Of a DNA stretch of 34,889 bases, positions 1 to 7,536 are shown in pieces. The notes beneath the pieces are model-generated. The model did no database searches, was not told the DNA's origin, and was given only the letters and a program-made list of their open reading frames with translations. Numbering within the stretch: position 1 is the first letter of the stretch; each line of letters opens with the position of its first letter. The translations under genes were made by a program, and so were the position numbers. Source of the DNA: a virus; the IMG/VR virus record IMGVR_UViG_3300010885_038484, positions 1 through 34,889 of that record. One strand, 5' to 3'.

Positions 1-165
1 ATGATGTGTTCTTTTGGATTTAGAAGAACCTATCGTCAAATTAAGATTGCTAAAAAAATTCCAGATCAGATAGTAAATGTTTCATATACTGAAATGGAAA
101 ATGATAAACAACTTAAAGAACAATTGATTTTAAATGAAGGAACTCAACAACCATTTACTGTCTAA
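1..165 (+). CDS. 3' end of an upstream structural gene, possibly baseplate wedge gp53-like (partial)
   Basis: This frame is open from the first base of the window and stops at TAA 163-165, giving 54 residues. The ATG at position 1 is probably internal, because the gene very likely begins upstream. The segment is basic and then acidic, with an RQIKIAKK stretch. T4 gp53 carries a similar RQIKI-type segment near its C-terminus, and the position just left of other tail genes would suit a baseplate protein. That match is from memory and short, so the identity is tentative. The stop codon lies inside a late-promoter-like box that serves the next gene. Confidence 0.6.
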   Translation: MMCSFGFRRTYRQIKIAKKIPDQIVNVSYTEMENDKQLKEQLILNEGTQQPFTV

Positions 166-168
166 ATA
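161..168 (+). promoter_or_regulatory. T4-type late promoter box (TCTAAATA)
   Basis: TCTAAATA differs from the T4 late -10 consensus TATAAATA at one base. It overlaps the stop codon of the preceding gene and lies just before the HNH gene. Transcription from here would begin very close to the ATG at 176, which favours the in-frame ATG at 188 if this promoter is used. Confidence 0.4.
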
Positions 169-175
169 TTTGTAG

Positions 176-559
176 ATGCTTTCCTACATGGAACTCTACA
201 ATTCTTCTGAAGATTATTTGTATCATCTACATACAACCTCTTCATCAGATGCAAAAAGAATGTGGAGAAAGTCTATAAAAGATGCTTGGGATAATAAATG
301 TGCTTATTGTGGGTCAGATAAAACCATAACATTAGATCACATCATTCCACAATCAAAGGGTGGGTCAGACAATACTAAAAATGTACTTTGCTGCTGCAGA
401 TCGTGTAATAATTCAAAGGCACATATAGATTGGGAAACCTGGTATTACGATCAAGATTACTTTACGGAAGAACGATATAATACAATACTTGAGTGGATGA
501 GACCTGATCCAAATCCGGATCTATACAAGTATGGATCAAGAAGAAACAATGCATCTTAG
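176..559 (+). CDS. Freestanding HNH endonuclease
   Basis: The product is a 127-aa HNH-family nuclease. A zinc-knuckle pair is formed by C42xxC45 and C74xxC77, and between them lies the DHIIP core (D54, H55) and the N69 to N78/N79 region ending in NNSK. This is the classic CxxC-DH-N-CxxCN-K layout of HNH nucleases that cut DNA in a metal-dependent way. The C-terminus after residue 85 is aromatic and acidic and shows no recognised domain. The gene stands alone between structural genes, the usual place for a homing-type endonuclease in T4-like phages, although no intron is visible. The start could be ATG 176 or the in-frame ATG 188; the promoter-like box at 161-168 favours 188. It could alternatively have a packaging or host-DNA role, but no terminase neighbours support that. 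Confidence 0.88.
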   Translation: MLSYMELYNSSEDYLYHLHTTSSSDAKRMWRKSIKDAWDNKCAYCGSDKTITLDHIIPQSKGGSDNTKNVLCCCRSCNNSKAHIDWETWYYDQDYFTEERYNTILEWMRPDPNPDLYKYGSRRNNAS

Positions 560-572
560 ATCGGCAAGAATT

Positions 573-580
573 CATAAATA
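573..580 (+). promoter_or_regulatory. T4-type late promoter box (CATAAATA)
   Basis: CATAAATA matches seven of eight bases of the T4 late consensus. It lies 23 bp upstream of the ATG at 604, in the 44-bp gap after the HNH gene, so the structural genes that follow can be transcribed independently of the HNH gene. Confidence 0.5.
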
Positions 581-603
581 TAGATACAGCAAAAACTACA
601 CTA

Positions 604-936
604 ATGTCAGCAGCAGCACTCAATCTTACAATTGAGCAAGGAACAGATTTTGAAGTCAAATTTACCGTTAGAAATAAAAGCGGTGCTCCCTTGAACTTAT
701 TAAGTTATACTGCAACCAGCTCATTAAGAAAACATTATACTGCAACAACCTCATATCCATTTACTGTCACCTTTCTTGACAGAGCAAATGGAAGAATAGC
801 ACTGTCTATGACAGACACTGTGACTGCTACCCTCACTGAAGGAAGGCATGTTTATGATGTTGTTTTAACTTCCCCCGGTGGACTGAAAAGTAGAGCAATT
901 CAGGGATCTGTAATTGTTTCTGCCGGAGTGAGTTGA
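604..936 (+). CDS. Small virion structural protein (baseplate/tail-associated, unknown role)
   Basis: The product is a 110-aa protein rich in Thr, Ser and Val with alternating beta-type segments and no signal peptide or membrane segment. It starts MSAAALNLTIEQGTDF. The early 'iEQGtdF' pattern followed by a Thr-rich beta sandwich recurs, from memory, in small tail-associated proteins of T4-like cyanophages. No enzyme motif is visible. Its stop codon overlaps the next start (TGATG at 934-938), implying translational coupling to the 237-aa protein, so the two probably act in the same part of the virion. The exact location (baseplate or short fibre) cannot be told from the sequence. Confidence 0.8.
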   Translation: MSAAALNLTIEQGTDFEVKFTVRNKSGAPLNLLSYTATSSLRKHYTATTSYPFTVTFLDRANGRIALSMTDTVTATLTEGRHVYDVVLTSPGGLKSRAIQGSVIVSAGVS

Positions 937-1649
937 TGGCTGATTATATCATAACGATGGATGATGAGGATAATGAATATGATGTGAGGGCAGATACTGG
1001 CGTCCTCAAATATAATATTGGCGTTAGTTATGAGATTCCTACAAAGTCCACTCAGTATAGTAATCTATTATTAGATAATTTTTCTGCTTCCTTTAATGGA
1101 TCAAATCGCACATTTCCTTTAAGGGTAAATGGTGAACCATATTTTCCATTAAACGATCAGCAACTTATCATATCAATTAATGATGTAGTTTTGAGTCCTG
1201 GAATTGATTATCAGGTAACTGGAAGTAACGTCTATTTTACATCGGCACCTACTTCAGGTCAGCAGTTCTTTGGTGTTGCGATGGCAACAACTGCGGATCT
1301 TACAAGAACAGTTAATTTTTTGGTTGATAATGGATCTGTGGATATTCCTCCTGGATCAAAAGGTCAACTTAAAATTGATGTTACTGGAACAATTGAATCC
1401 TGGATGGTAGTTTCTAAGGATACTGGATCAATTGTTTTTGATATTAAAAAATCTACTTATGATACTTACCCAACATTTACGTCTATCGTTGGTGCTGAAT
1501 TCCCCAGACTAAATAATGAGATCAAGAGCAGAGATGAAAGTTTATCCACTTGGAATACAACAATCACTGCTGGAGATATTCTTGATTTTGTAGTTTTAAG
1601 TTGTACTGGGATTACGGACTGTTCTGTTTTTCTTAGATTGAGACTCTAA
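936..1649 (+). CDS. Tail-fibre-like virion protein
   Basis: The product is a 237-aa protein. ATG 936 is chosen because GGAG at 925-928 is well spaced and the start overlaps the previous stop by one base. An acidic N-terminus (MDDEDNEYD) is followed at about residues 45-115 by a beta-rich module with the pattern FNGSNRTFPLRVNG...SPGIDYQVTG...FTSAPTSGQQFFG, which recurs in phage tail proteins. The C-terminal half (about 135-237) has an immunoglobulin-like beta pattern with GTIESWMVVSKDTGSIVFDI and TAGDILDFVVLS, another module often found at the ends of phage fibres. Function as an adhesion or fibre component is inferred from these modules and the neighbours. Confidence 0.8.
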   Translation: MADYIITMDDEDNEYDVRADTGVLKYNIGVSYEIPTKSTQYSNLLLDNFSASFNGSNRTFPLRVNGEPYFPLNDQQLIISINDVVLSPGIDYQVTGSNVYFTSAPTSGQQFFGVAMATTADLTRTVNFLVDNGSVDIPPGSKGQLKIDVTGTIESWMVVSKDTGSIVFDIKKSTYDTYPTFTSIVGAEFPRLNNEIKSRDESLSTWNTTITAGDILDFVVLSCTGITDCSVFLRLRL

Positions 1650-1668
1650 TTCACCCAGTCTTAAAATT

Positions 1669-1676
1669 TATAAATA
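1669..1676 (+). promoter_or_regulatory. Perfect T4-type late promoter (TATAAATA)
   Basis: This is an exact match to the T4 late -10 element, 52 bp upstream of the ATG at 1728. It lies in the gap after the 237-aa fibre gene and is followed by a leader with a strong AGGAGA ribosome site at 1715-1720. Confidence 0.65.
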
Positions 1677-1727
1677 ATAGAAGAAATATTTCGCTGCTGC
1701 CCCCACAGTTAAAAAGGAGATTTATAA

Positions 1728-3107
1728 ATGGCACTTTTAGTTCATGATAACGGAGAACTTCAATCTTTACGTTATCTTGTAAATAGTCACAACATCGTTC
1801 CAAATAACTTAATCCTTAAGTTATACTCAAGTAACACTACTCCTATTGAGAGTGATGTTCCTTCACAGGTTAAGTATTATGAGCCATATGATTCAACGGG
1901 TCTTGTTGGATATGGCACTGCTCCTTCAACTGGATATCCTTCTATTATTGATAATAGAAATGATGAAACCTATTCAAGACAATATGGAATTCTTCTTGAT
2001 GGTAGCAGATGGAATGTAAGAACTATTACAACTCCTATTAAGTCAACAACTGGCAGTGGCAACATCAACGAATATACCATCACTGTAGCATCAACCACTA
2101 ACATTGCTGTAGGGCATTATGTTACTGGTGGTAGTGTTGGAACAAACGCAACGGTTGCTGCAATTGACGGTAGCACAATCATTCTTACAGTTAAGAATAC
2201 TGCTAACTTCTCTAACCAAGCACTTGATTTTGGTGTTGGTACAACTACTGCATCATACCCAGAACAAGTATTCACTTTTACTTCTGCTGCAAATAACCAG
2301 TATGGTTATTACCTGGTAAGAGCAAACAATCTTCCTGTTGCAATTCACGGTGTTGCTGATGCAATCACTGTATCAACTGGATCTACAATCACCAAGCTTC
2401 AAGCAAGTGGTACTGTCGGTGTTTCTTCCGTTATTCTCTTTGAAGATAAGTACACTCCAACTTCAACTGGTATTACTTCAGCATTCAGCATCTTATCTTC
2501 AAACTTAACTGGAATTACTACAGGTCAAAGAGTAATCGGCGCAGGAATTGCAACTGCAGCAAGAGTTGTTGGAACCTCAGGTACTGATGTTGTTATTCTT
2601 GATAAGAAAAACACTGGTACAGTTACTGGCGTAACAACTTTCTTTGTGAATGTAACCGAGAACATCACTCTTGGAATGGGCGTTACTCACGGAACGGCAA
2701 TTGGTGAAGTCAATGCTATTCCTACAGGAACAACGGTTACTGGTATTGATGAGTTGAGAAGAGTTGTTTATCTCAGCAATCCTCTTGCTAACAACATTCA
2801 GTCTGCTACTGGTAACACCATTTACTTCAACTTCAGTAGAGTGAATGCTACCAGTCATGGACTTGTTCCAGGTGATGTTGTTTATGTTGCTGCTGGTACT
2901 GGTAACACCACAACTACTTCATCTACATACACCGTATTTGAAACTCCAACCACATCTACATTTACAACCACACCTGCAATGACAGGTATCGGAAGTGCAA
3001 GCATCTACAGCAGCATCATGTTTGCTGAAAGATTCACGAACGGTCCTTACAACATTCAGAACAACGGAGACCAAATTAAAGTTACTCTGAATATCAGCCT
3101 AGACTGA
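1728..3107 (+). CDS. Virion structural protein, 459 aa
   Basis: The product is a 459-aa Thr/Ser/Gly/Val-rich beta protein, likely an abundant virion component. The start is set by AGGAGA at 1715-1720. Residues 1-105 form a distinct N-terminal domain (LVHDNGELQSLRYLVN, then YSRQYGILLDGSRWNV). Residues 110-320 contain three or four repeats of a 'itGq.VtG.gi...t.Va.I.g..v.L' beta pattern. Near residue 376 is a SHGLVPGDVVYV module that is also present in the 1675-aa protein of this window. It has its own perfect late promoter and its own terminator, making it a separate transcription unit, which suggests high expression. The precise place in the particle is unknown. Confidence 0.85.
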   Translation: MALLVHDNGELQSLRYLVNSHNIVPNNLILKLYSSNTTPIESDVPSQVKYYEPYDSTGLVGYGTAPSTGYPSIIDNRNDETYSRQYGILLDGSRWNVRTITTPIKSTTGSGNINEYTITVASTTNIAVGHYVTGGSVGTNATVAAIDGSTIILTVKNTANFSNQALDFGVGTTTASYPEQVFTFTSAANNQYGYYLVRANNLPVAIHGVADAITVSTGSTITKLQASGTVGVSSVILFEDKYTPTSTGITSAFSILSSNLTGITTGQRVIGAGIATAARVVGTSGTDVVILDKKNTGTVTGVTTFFVNVTENITLGMGVTHGTAIGEVNAIPTGTTVTGIDELRRVVYLSNPLANNIQSATGNTIYFNFSRVNATSHGLVPGDVVYVAAGTGNTTTTSSTYTVFETPTTSTFTTTPAMTGIGSASIYSSIMFAERFTNGPYNIQNNGDQIKVTLNISLD

Positions 3108-3143
3108 TTCTCAATTGAATTAAAACTACATAATGATTTTTTG

Positions 3144-3167
3144 GGGATTGCTTCGGCAGTCCCTTTT
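3144..3167 (+). terminator. Rho-independent terminator with UUCG tetraloop
   Basis: The 8-bp stem GGGATTGC / GCAGTCCC (one G-U pair) closes a TTCG tetraloop and is followed by TTTT at 3164-3167. It ends the transcript of the 459-aa structural gene 36 bp after its stop. Confidence 0.9.
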
Positions 3168-3187
3168 AACTATCTTTGTAGGGCTCT

Positions 3188-6100
3188 ATGGCAACCTTTA
3201 GTTATACGGGAAATATAGAGTCTCTCACCTCCGGATCTATTGAGGAGAGAGGCACATTTTCGTATGACGATTCTGCTGTAGTTGGTTTAGATAGTGAAGA
3301 TTATGGATCTATTACTGAAGCACATGTATATGACGATGATTTTGGTAATGTAACAGATTCTACAAATTATGCATATCAACGTATTGACTATGGATTCTTA
3401 ACTCCAGATACTGTAATTAAACCATTTGGTAGTATTGGTAATATCACAGAGTTTGCTGACGTTGCCCTTGTAAGAAACAGTGTTGGTGGCGTTACTTTTG
3501 CAATGTTTGGCGCTGCCAAAATTTTCGTACTACCAATTCATATTGGTAGAGGTTCGTTCCTTGCAAGAGGTGATGCAGCAATTGCATTCTCCCCACAAGT
3601 TGTGGGTACAGGATCTCTTTTCACCTTCATTAGCACCACAATTGTTAATGCTCCGGAACAAAGAGGTGGCGGTCTTTTCAAACTTACCAGCACCACCTCC
3701 AATTCCTTCTCACCAGCTTCACATGTTGGATCTGGTTCTCTATTCGGTCTTTCAAGCACCACATACGCAGAATCTAATGCAGAAAAAACGGGGGTTACAT
3801 CCCTCTTTAGATTCTCTGGTGGCAATTCAAAAGAAACTTCTGTCAACTCTTATGTTGGCAGAGGATCTCTATTCTCCTTTATCAGTCATACAGAATCTGT
3901 AGCATATAGTTATAACGAATCTTCTGTTGTATCTGTTGATTTTGATGACTATGGATTCATTACAGAATCTCCAGTTGTTGAAGATGATTATCTAACAATT
4001 GGTGATACTGCCCTGAATTATCCATGGCAGTTTGCTAATTATGGATATATTACTGATAATGAAACCAGACTTCCATTTGGAAGATTCCAGATCAAGTCTG
4101 ATAGTGGAATTGTCAATTCACCATCTCCTGTATGTTCTGGAACCATTAAGGTTTATGGAGATGCAAAAGTATATGTACTGCCAATTCATATTGGTTCTGG
4201 TGCATTCCGACTTTATACTGCAACAATTCCAGCTTTCTCTCCGAAAGTTATTGGTAAAGGATCGCTATTTGGATTTGGTGGTGGCGCAGAGGCAACTGCT
4301 CCTCAGATTGCTACAACGACAGCTCTCTTCAGAGTTACTGGTCGTGCTGCAGAAGCAACTGTTCCAGCAACTCATGTTGGAACAGGAACTCTATTTGGTA
4401 TTGTTGGAACAGCATATGCAACAGGATTTAATCCACCAGAATCTACTGCACTCTTTAAGATTACTGGTTCTGCTACTAACGAGCAGAGAGCATATGGATA
4501 TAATGGTACTGGATCCCTCTTTACAATCAGTGGTCATGTTGAGAAGGTTTCTTATGCATATAACGAATCTTCTGTTGTTACTCCAGATTGTCTGGATTAT
4601 GGATTCATTTCTGCCATCCCAGACGATGTTCCAGATCCTGAAGTAGATTGTGGTCTAATAACCGATCTTGATATTCGCTTACCATGGCAGAAACCTGATT
4701 ATGGATATATCACCGACTTTGAAACCAGACTTCCATACGGAAGATTTGAAATTTCAAATGAAGCACAGACTCCATTATCTGTGGTTGCTATTGGGTCTGG
4801 TAGTATTAGAAATATTACTGGTGAAGCAAAAGTCTATGTTACACCAATTCACATTGGTAATGGTAGTCTACTTGTTTTAGGTGCTGTTGAAACTAAGTTC
4901 CAGATCCGCACATTTGGATCTGGCAAAATGTTTGGATTCGGTAGTGGTGCCGAAGTCCTTGGGTCCAATCCTCCAGATTCTACATTACTCTTCACGATTA
5001 CTGGTGCTGCTACAAATATTCAGGCATCGTTTGCACACGAAGGTTCTGGAACCATCAATCTTGGCAAGAGTTCCCCAGGTCTTACTGGAGATGGATCTCG
5101 TGCGATTACGATCTTCAGACTCAAGCATTTTGGTTCTGGATCTCTGTTCGCATTTACTGGTTCCGCAGAGTCTACAACAAACAGACCTGTCAGAGGTATT
5201 GAGCTCTTCCGTTTCGTCGGTACTACAGCATATCAAAGGAACTTTAATTATAACCTTTCAGAATCTTCCTTTGGTACAGTTACCATTACTGGTGCAGCAA
5301 CTAACGTTACGTTTAGTCATTATCAAGTTGGTTCTGGCGAACTCAAGGTTACTGGTTCTACAACACCAATCTTCAGACTCAAGCACATTGGTTCTGGACA
5401 ATTCTCTGCGATTACTGGTTCTGCAGAAGTATTTGGTGCCAATCCTCAAGAAAGTACGGAACTCTTCAAGATCCATGGATCTTCCACATCTTCTGAAACA
5501 ATTAGAGTTCCTGCGACAACAGTTGAAGCAAGACTGTTTGGTGCAGCAGTTGAGAAAAATACAGAATCTTACTCTGGTTCTGGATCTCTATTTACATTTA
5601 CTGGATCTTCGGCAGTATTCAAGGCATCACCAGATACTTCTGGTCTCTTCAGATTTGTTGGCAATGCTGCAGAATCTGTTATTCCTGCGCCATATATTGG
5701 CACTGGATCCCTCTTTACCTTCATCAGCAAGACAGAGGCAACAACGTCTAAAGAACCTGCAAAAGGTCTCTTCAGAATTACTGGTGCTTCCACTAATGAA
5801 CAGAGAGCATTTGGTTATAATGGTTCTGGTCGCATCTTTGGATTCTCTGGTTCTGCAGAAACAAGTGGATCCAATCCACCAGTATCTGGTCTATTCAAGG
5901 TTACTGGTTCTGCCTCTGAGAGTCAGACTGATATTCATATTGGATCAGGTTCCCTCTTTACATTCGTCAGCAAGACAGAATCTGTCAGCAATGCAGAGTC
6001 TACAAAGGGTCTCTTCAGAATTACCGGTTCTGTCAGAGTTTATCGCACCTTCCCCAATTACGATGGATCGGGTCGCATCTTTGGATTCTCTGGTTCTGCA

Positions 6101-6649
6101 GAATCTTCTGGAGCAAACCCACCAGTATCTGTTCTCTTCAAGATTGCAGGTTCTTCTCAAGAAAGAATATCCGACGCACACAAAGGAACAGGATCTCTCT
6201 TTACCTTCATCAGCAAGACAGAAGCAGTTGCTGCAAATCCTCCAGAGCAAACTGCACTCTTCAGAGTCAGTGGTTCTGCAAATGTATCTCGTGTATTCCC
6301 AACCTATGTTGGATCTGGTTCCCTCTTTACATTCATCAGCAAGACAGAATCCTTTGCTGTTGCTCCTCGTGCAGCATCAATATTCACATTCTCGGGTTCT
6401 GCAATCGAGAAGAATACCGAAGCTTACCGTGGAACGGGTACTTTCTCCACACTTTCTGGTGCTTCTCTATCTTTCCTCTATACTTACGAACTTACCAAAG
6501 TACTATTCCAGTTCAGCAGTGGAGCAGCAGAATCGTTCACACCAACAATGTATCGAGGATCAACACTTATTGACATTAATGGATCAGTTGTCAATGATAA
6601 GTATGTTGTTTATGTACCACCACGTCCAACCAGAATTTACGTCATATAA
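3188..6649 (+). CDS. Giant repetitive virion protein (1153 aa)
   Basis: The product is a 1153-aa protein made almost wholly of Gly/Ser/Thr/Phe repeats. A Y-[ND]-[DE]-S-[AS]-V-V...DYG module starts at residues 26, 242 and 458, an exact 216-aa (648-bp) super-repeat. Each copy carries DYG[FY][IL]T motifs, a K[VI][FY]V.PIHIG motif and several shorter units. A degenerate fourth echo begins near residue 688. From about residue 780 to 1075 the protein becomes a run of roughly 40-41-aa units of the type GSGSLFTFISKTE...GLFRITGSA. A short unique C-terminus ends in PPRPTRIYVI. There is no signal peptide or enzyme motif. The regular beta repeats suggest a long fibrous tail or whisker-like structure. It follows a terminator and has only a weak GTAGGG ribosome site. 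Function is inferred from composition and context. Confidence 0.88.
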   Translation: MATFSYTGNIESLTSGSIEERGTFSYDDSAVVGLDSEDYGSITEAHVYDDDFGNVTDSTNYAYQRIDYGFLTPDTVIKPFGSIGNITEFADVALVRNSVGGVTFAMFGAAKIFVLPIHIGRGSFLARGDAAIAFSPQVVGTGSLFTFISTTIVNAPEQRGGGLFKLTSTTSNSFSPASHVGSGSLFGLSSTTYAESNAEKTGVTSLFRFSGGNSKETSVNSYVGRGSLFSFISHTESVAYSYNESSVVSVDFDDYGFITESPVVEDDYLTIGDTALNYPWQFANYGYITDNETRLPFGRFQIKSDSGIVNSPSPVCSGTIKVYGDAKVYVLPIHIGSGAFRLYTATIPAFSPKVIGKGSLFGFGGGAEATAPQIATTTALFRVTGRAAEATVPATHVGTGTLFGIVGTAYATGFNPPESTALFKITGSATNEQRAYGYNGTGSLFTISGHVEKVSYAYNESSVVTPDCLDYGFISAIPDDVPDPEVDCGLITDLDIRLPWQKPDYGYITDFETRLPYGRFEISNEAQTPLSVVAIGSGSIRNITGEAKVYVTPIHIGNGSLLVLGAVETKFQIRTFGSGKMFGFGSGAEVLGSNPPDSTLLFTITGAATNIQASFAHEGSGTINLGKSSPGLTGDGSRAITIFRLKHFGSGSLFAFTGSAESTTNRPVRGIELFRFVGTTAYQRNFNYNLSESSFGTVTITGAATNVTFSHYQVGSGELKVTGSTTPIFRLKHIGSGQFSAITGSAEVFGANPQESTELFKIHGSSTSSETIRVPATTVEARLFGAAVEKNTESYSGSGSLFTFTGSSAVFKASPDTSGLFRFVGNAAESVIPAPYIGTGSLFTFISKTEATTSKEPAKGLFRITGASTNEQRAFGYNGSGRIFGFSGSAETSGSNPPVSGLFKVTGSASESQTDIHIGSGSLFTFVSKTESVSNAESTKGLFRITGSVRVYRTFPNYDGSGRIFGFSGSAESSGANPPVSVLFKIAGSSQERISDAHKGTGSLFTFISKTEAVAANPPEQTALFRVSGSANVSRVFPTYVGSGSLFTFISKTESFAVAPRAASIFTFSGSAIEKNTEAYRGTGTFSTLSGASLSFLYTYELTKVLFQFSSGAAESFTPTMYRGSTLIDINGSVVNDKYVVYVPPRPTRIYVI
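3263..5250 (+). repeat. 648-bp in-frame super-repeat (three copies plus a degenerate fourth)
   Basis: Copies start at codons 26 (position 3263), 242 (3911) and 458 (4559), spaced exactly 648 bp. A degenerate fourth start is at codon 688 (5249), 42 bp out of register. The copies are clearly diverged at the nucleotide level, so the duplication is not recent, but the spacing of the first three has been kept without a net indel. Confidence 0.8.
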
Positions 6650-6655
6650 TAAATA
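6648..6655 (+). promoter_or_regulatory. T4-type late promoter box (AATAAATA)
   Basis: AATAAATA overlaps the stop codon of the 1153-aa gene and lies 22 bp before the ATG at 6678. It differs from the late consensus at the first base only. Confidence 0.5.
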
Positions 6656-6677
6656 AAATTATAATAAACCCTGTGCA

Positions 6678-7127
6678 ATGTCAAATACAAAAAGAGTACA
6701 ACTAAGAAAGGGTACTGAGGTAGAACATTCCACCTTTACTGGTGCCACCGCTGAAGTAACTGTTGATACTACTAAGAAAGTAATTAGAGTTCATGATGGA
6801 ACTACTATTGGTGGATTTGAAGTTTCTAAGGCAAGGTATACTGGAATTGCCGTAACTACAAATTTAAATGCAAATGTAAAGTATCTTGCTGATACTACTG
6901 GAGGAGAATTTACTGTAACTCTACCATCACTTGTAACTGTAGGAGATTATATAAAAATAATTGACTCCGAATCTTACTGGAGTATAAATAATCTTATAGT
7001 AAACTCCCAGCCAGGTCAGCAATTTAAAGATTTTGAAGGTCTTGTGGACTCCCCTTTGGTATGTGATGTTTCTGGTGCGTCAGTTGAGCTGGTTTGGGAA
7101 GGTTCTTACTGGAGGGTATTTGCATGA
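6678..7127 (+). CDS. Fibre protein with MTD-type N-terminal module
   Basis: The product is 149 aa. Residues 5-50 (RVQLRKGTEVEHSTFTGA, then VTVDTTKKVIRVHDGTTIGG) match the small beta-prism module found at the N-terminus of the Bordetella phage major tropism determinant and of many phage fibres. Residues 60-149 are a second beta module (TVTLPSLVTVGDYIKIIDS...VELVWEGSYWRVFA), which is shared with the 112-aa protein at 11478 in this window. The stop overlaps the next start by four bases (ATGA). It is likely an adhesin or fibre subunit; no catalytic residues are seen. Confidence 0.82.
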   Translation: MSNTKRVQLRKGTEVEHSTFTGATAEVTVDTTKKVIRVHDGTTIGGFEVSKARYTGIAVTTNLNANVKYLADTTGGEFTVTLPSLVTVGDYIKIIDSESYWSINNLIVNSQPGQQFKDFEGLVDSPLVCDVSGASVELVWEGSYWRVFA

Positions 7128-7522
7128 CAATGTTTTTAAGTGGTATATCCGCTTCTTCTGCCGGAGGAAGCAAAACTGTTTCTCAATTAACAGATTTTTT
7201 CGTTCATGCATTACGTAGAGGTGGCGGATCTGCCACTGATTCGGATGATGGAATGCTTTGGTATACTAAAGTAAGGTCTACTGATTCCGCTGAAACTGCT
7301 GACTTCCATAGAACTGATGGAAGTCAATATCCTGGATTTCTTGATGGAGTTGATTATGTTGATGAAACAACGGAAGATAAAACATATAAGAATCACTCAG
7401 CAGATAAATATCAACAGTACAGATTTGATTTTAGAAATTTGACTTATTTTATTGATGATGATGGATATTTGGTTGCTCGCCTTGGCAGCAACTATGATCA
7501 TAACACCGCAGGACCTAAGTAA
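7124..7522 (+). CDS. Small virion-associated protein, 132 aa
   Basis: The start at ATG 7124 is chosen over an upstream in-frame ATG at 7094. It overlaps the previous stop by four bases (ATGA) and has GGAGGG at 7111-7116. The 132-aa product has a Gly/Ser-rich N-terminus (ISASSAGGSKT) and an acidic, Asp/Tyr-rich middle with repeated short motifs (FLDGVDYVDETTEDKTY, then YFIDDDGYLVARLGSNYDH). No membrane segment or known domain is recognised. It sits between an MTD-like fibre gene and the 1180-aa fibre gene and is 14 bp from the latter, so a structural or fibre-attachment role is the best inference. Confidence 0.78.
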   Translation: MTMFLSGISASSAGGSKTVSQLTDFFVHALRRGGGSATDSDDGMLWYTKVRSTDSAETADFHRTDGSQYPGFLDGVDYVDETTEDKTYKNHSADKYQQYRFDFRNLTYFIDDDGYLVARLGSNYDHNTAGPK

Positions 7523-7536
7523 GGAATTAAAACAAA

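Noticed and set aside
4032-4646. Long + frame reading of Leu-rich protein inside the 1153-aa gene
   Set aside because: It lies fully inside the repeat gene, has no ribosome site, and its composition (long Leu/Gln runs) is the out-of-frame echo of the repeats.
7094-7123. Upstream ATG for the 132-aa protein
   Set aside because: ATG 7124 has a better ribosome site (GGAGGG) and the ATGA overlap typical of this genome.
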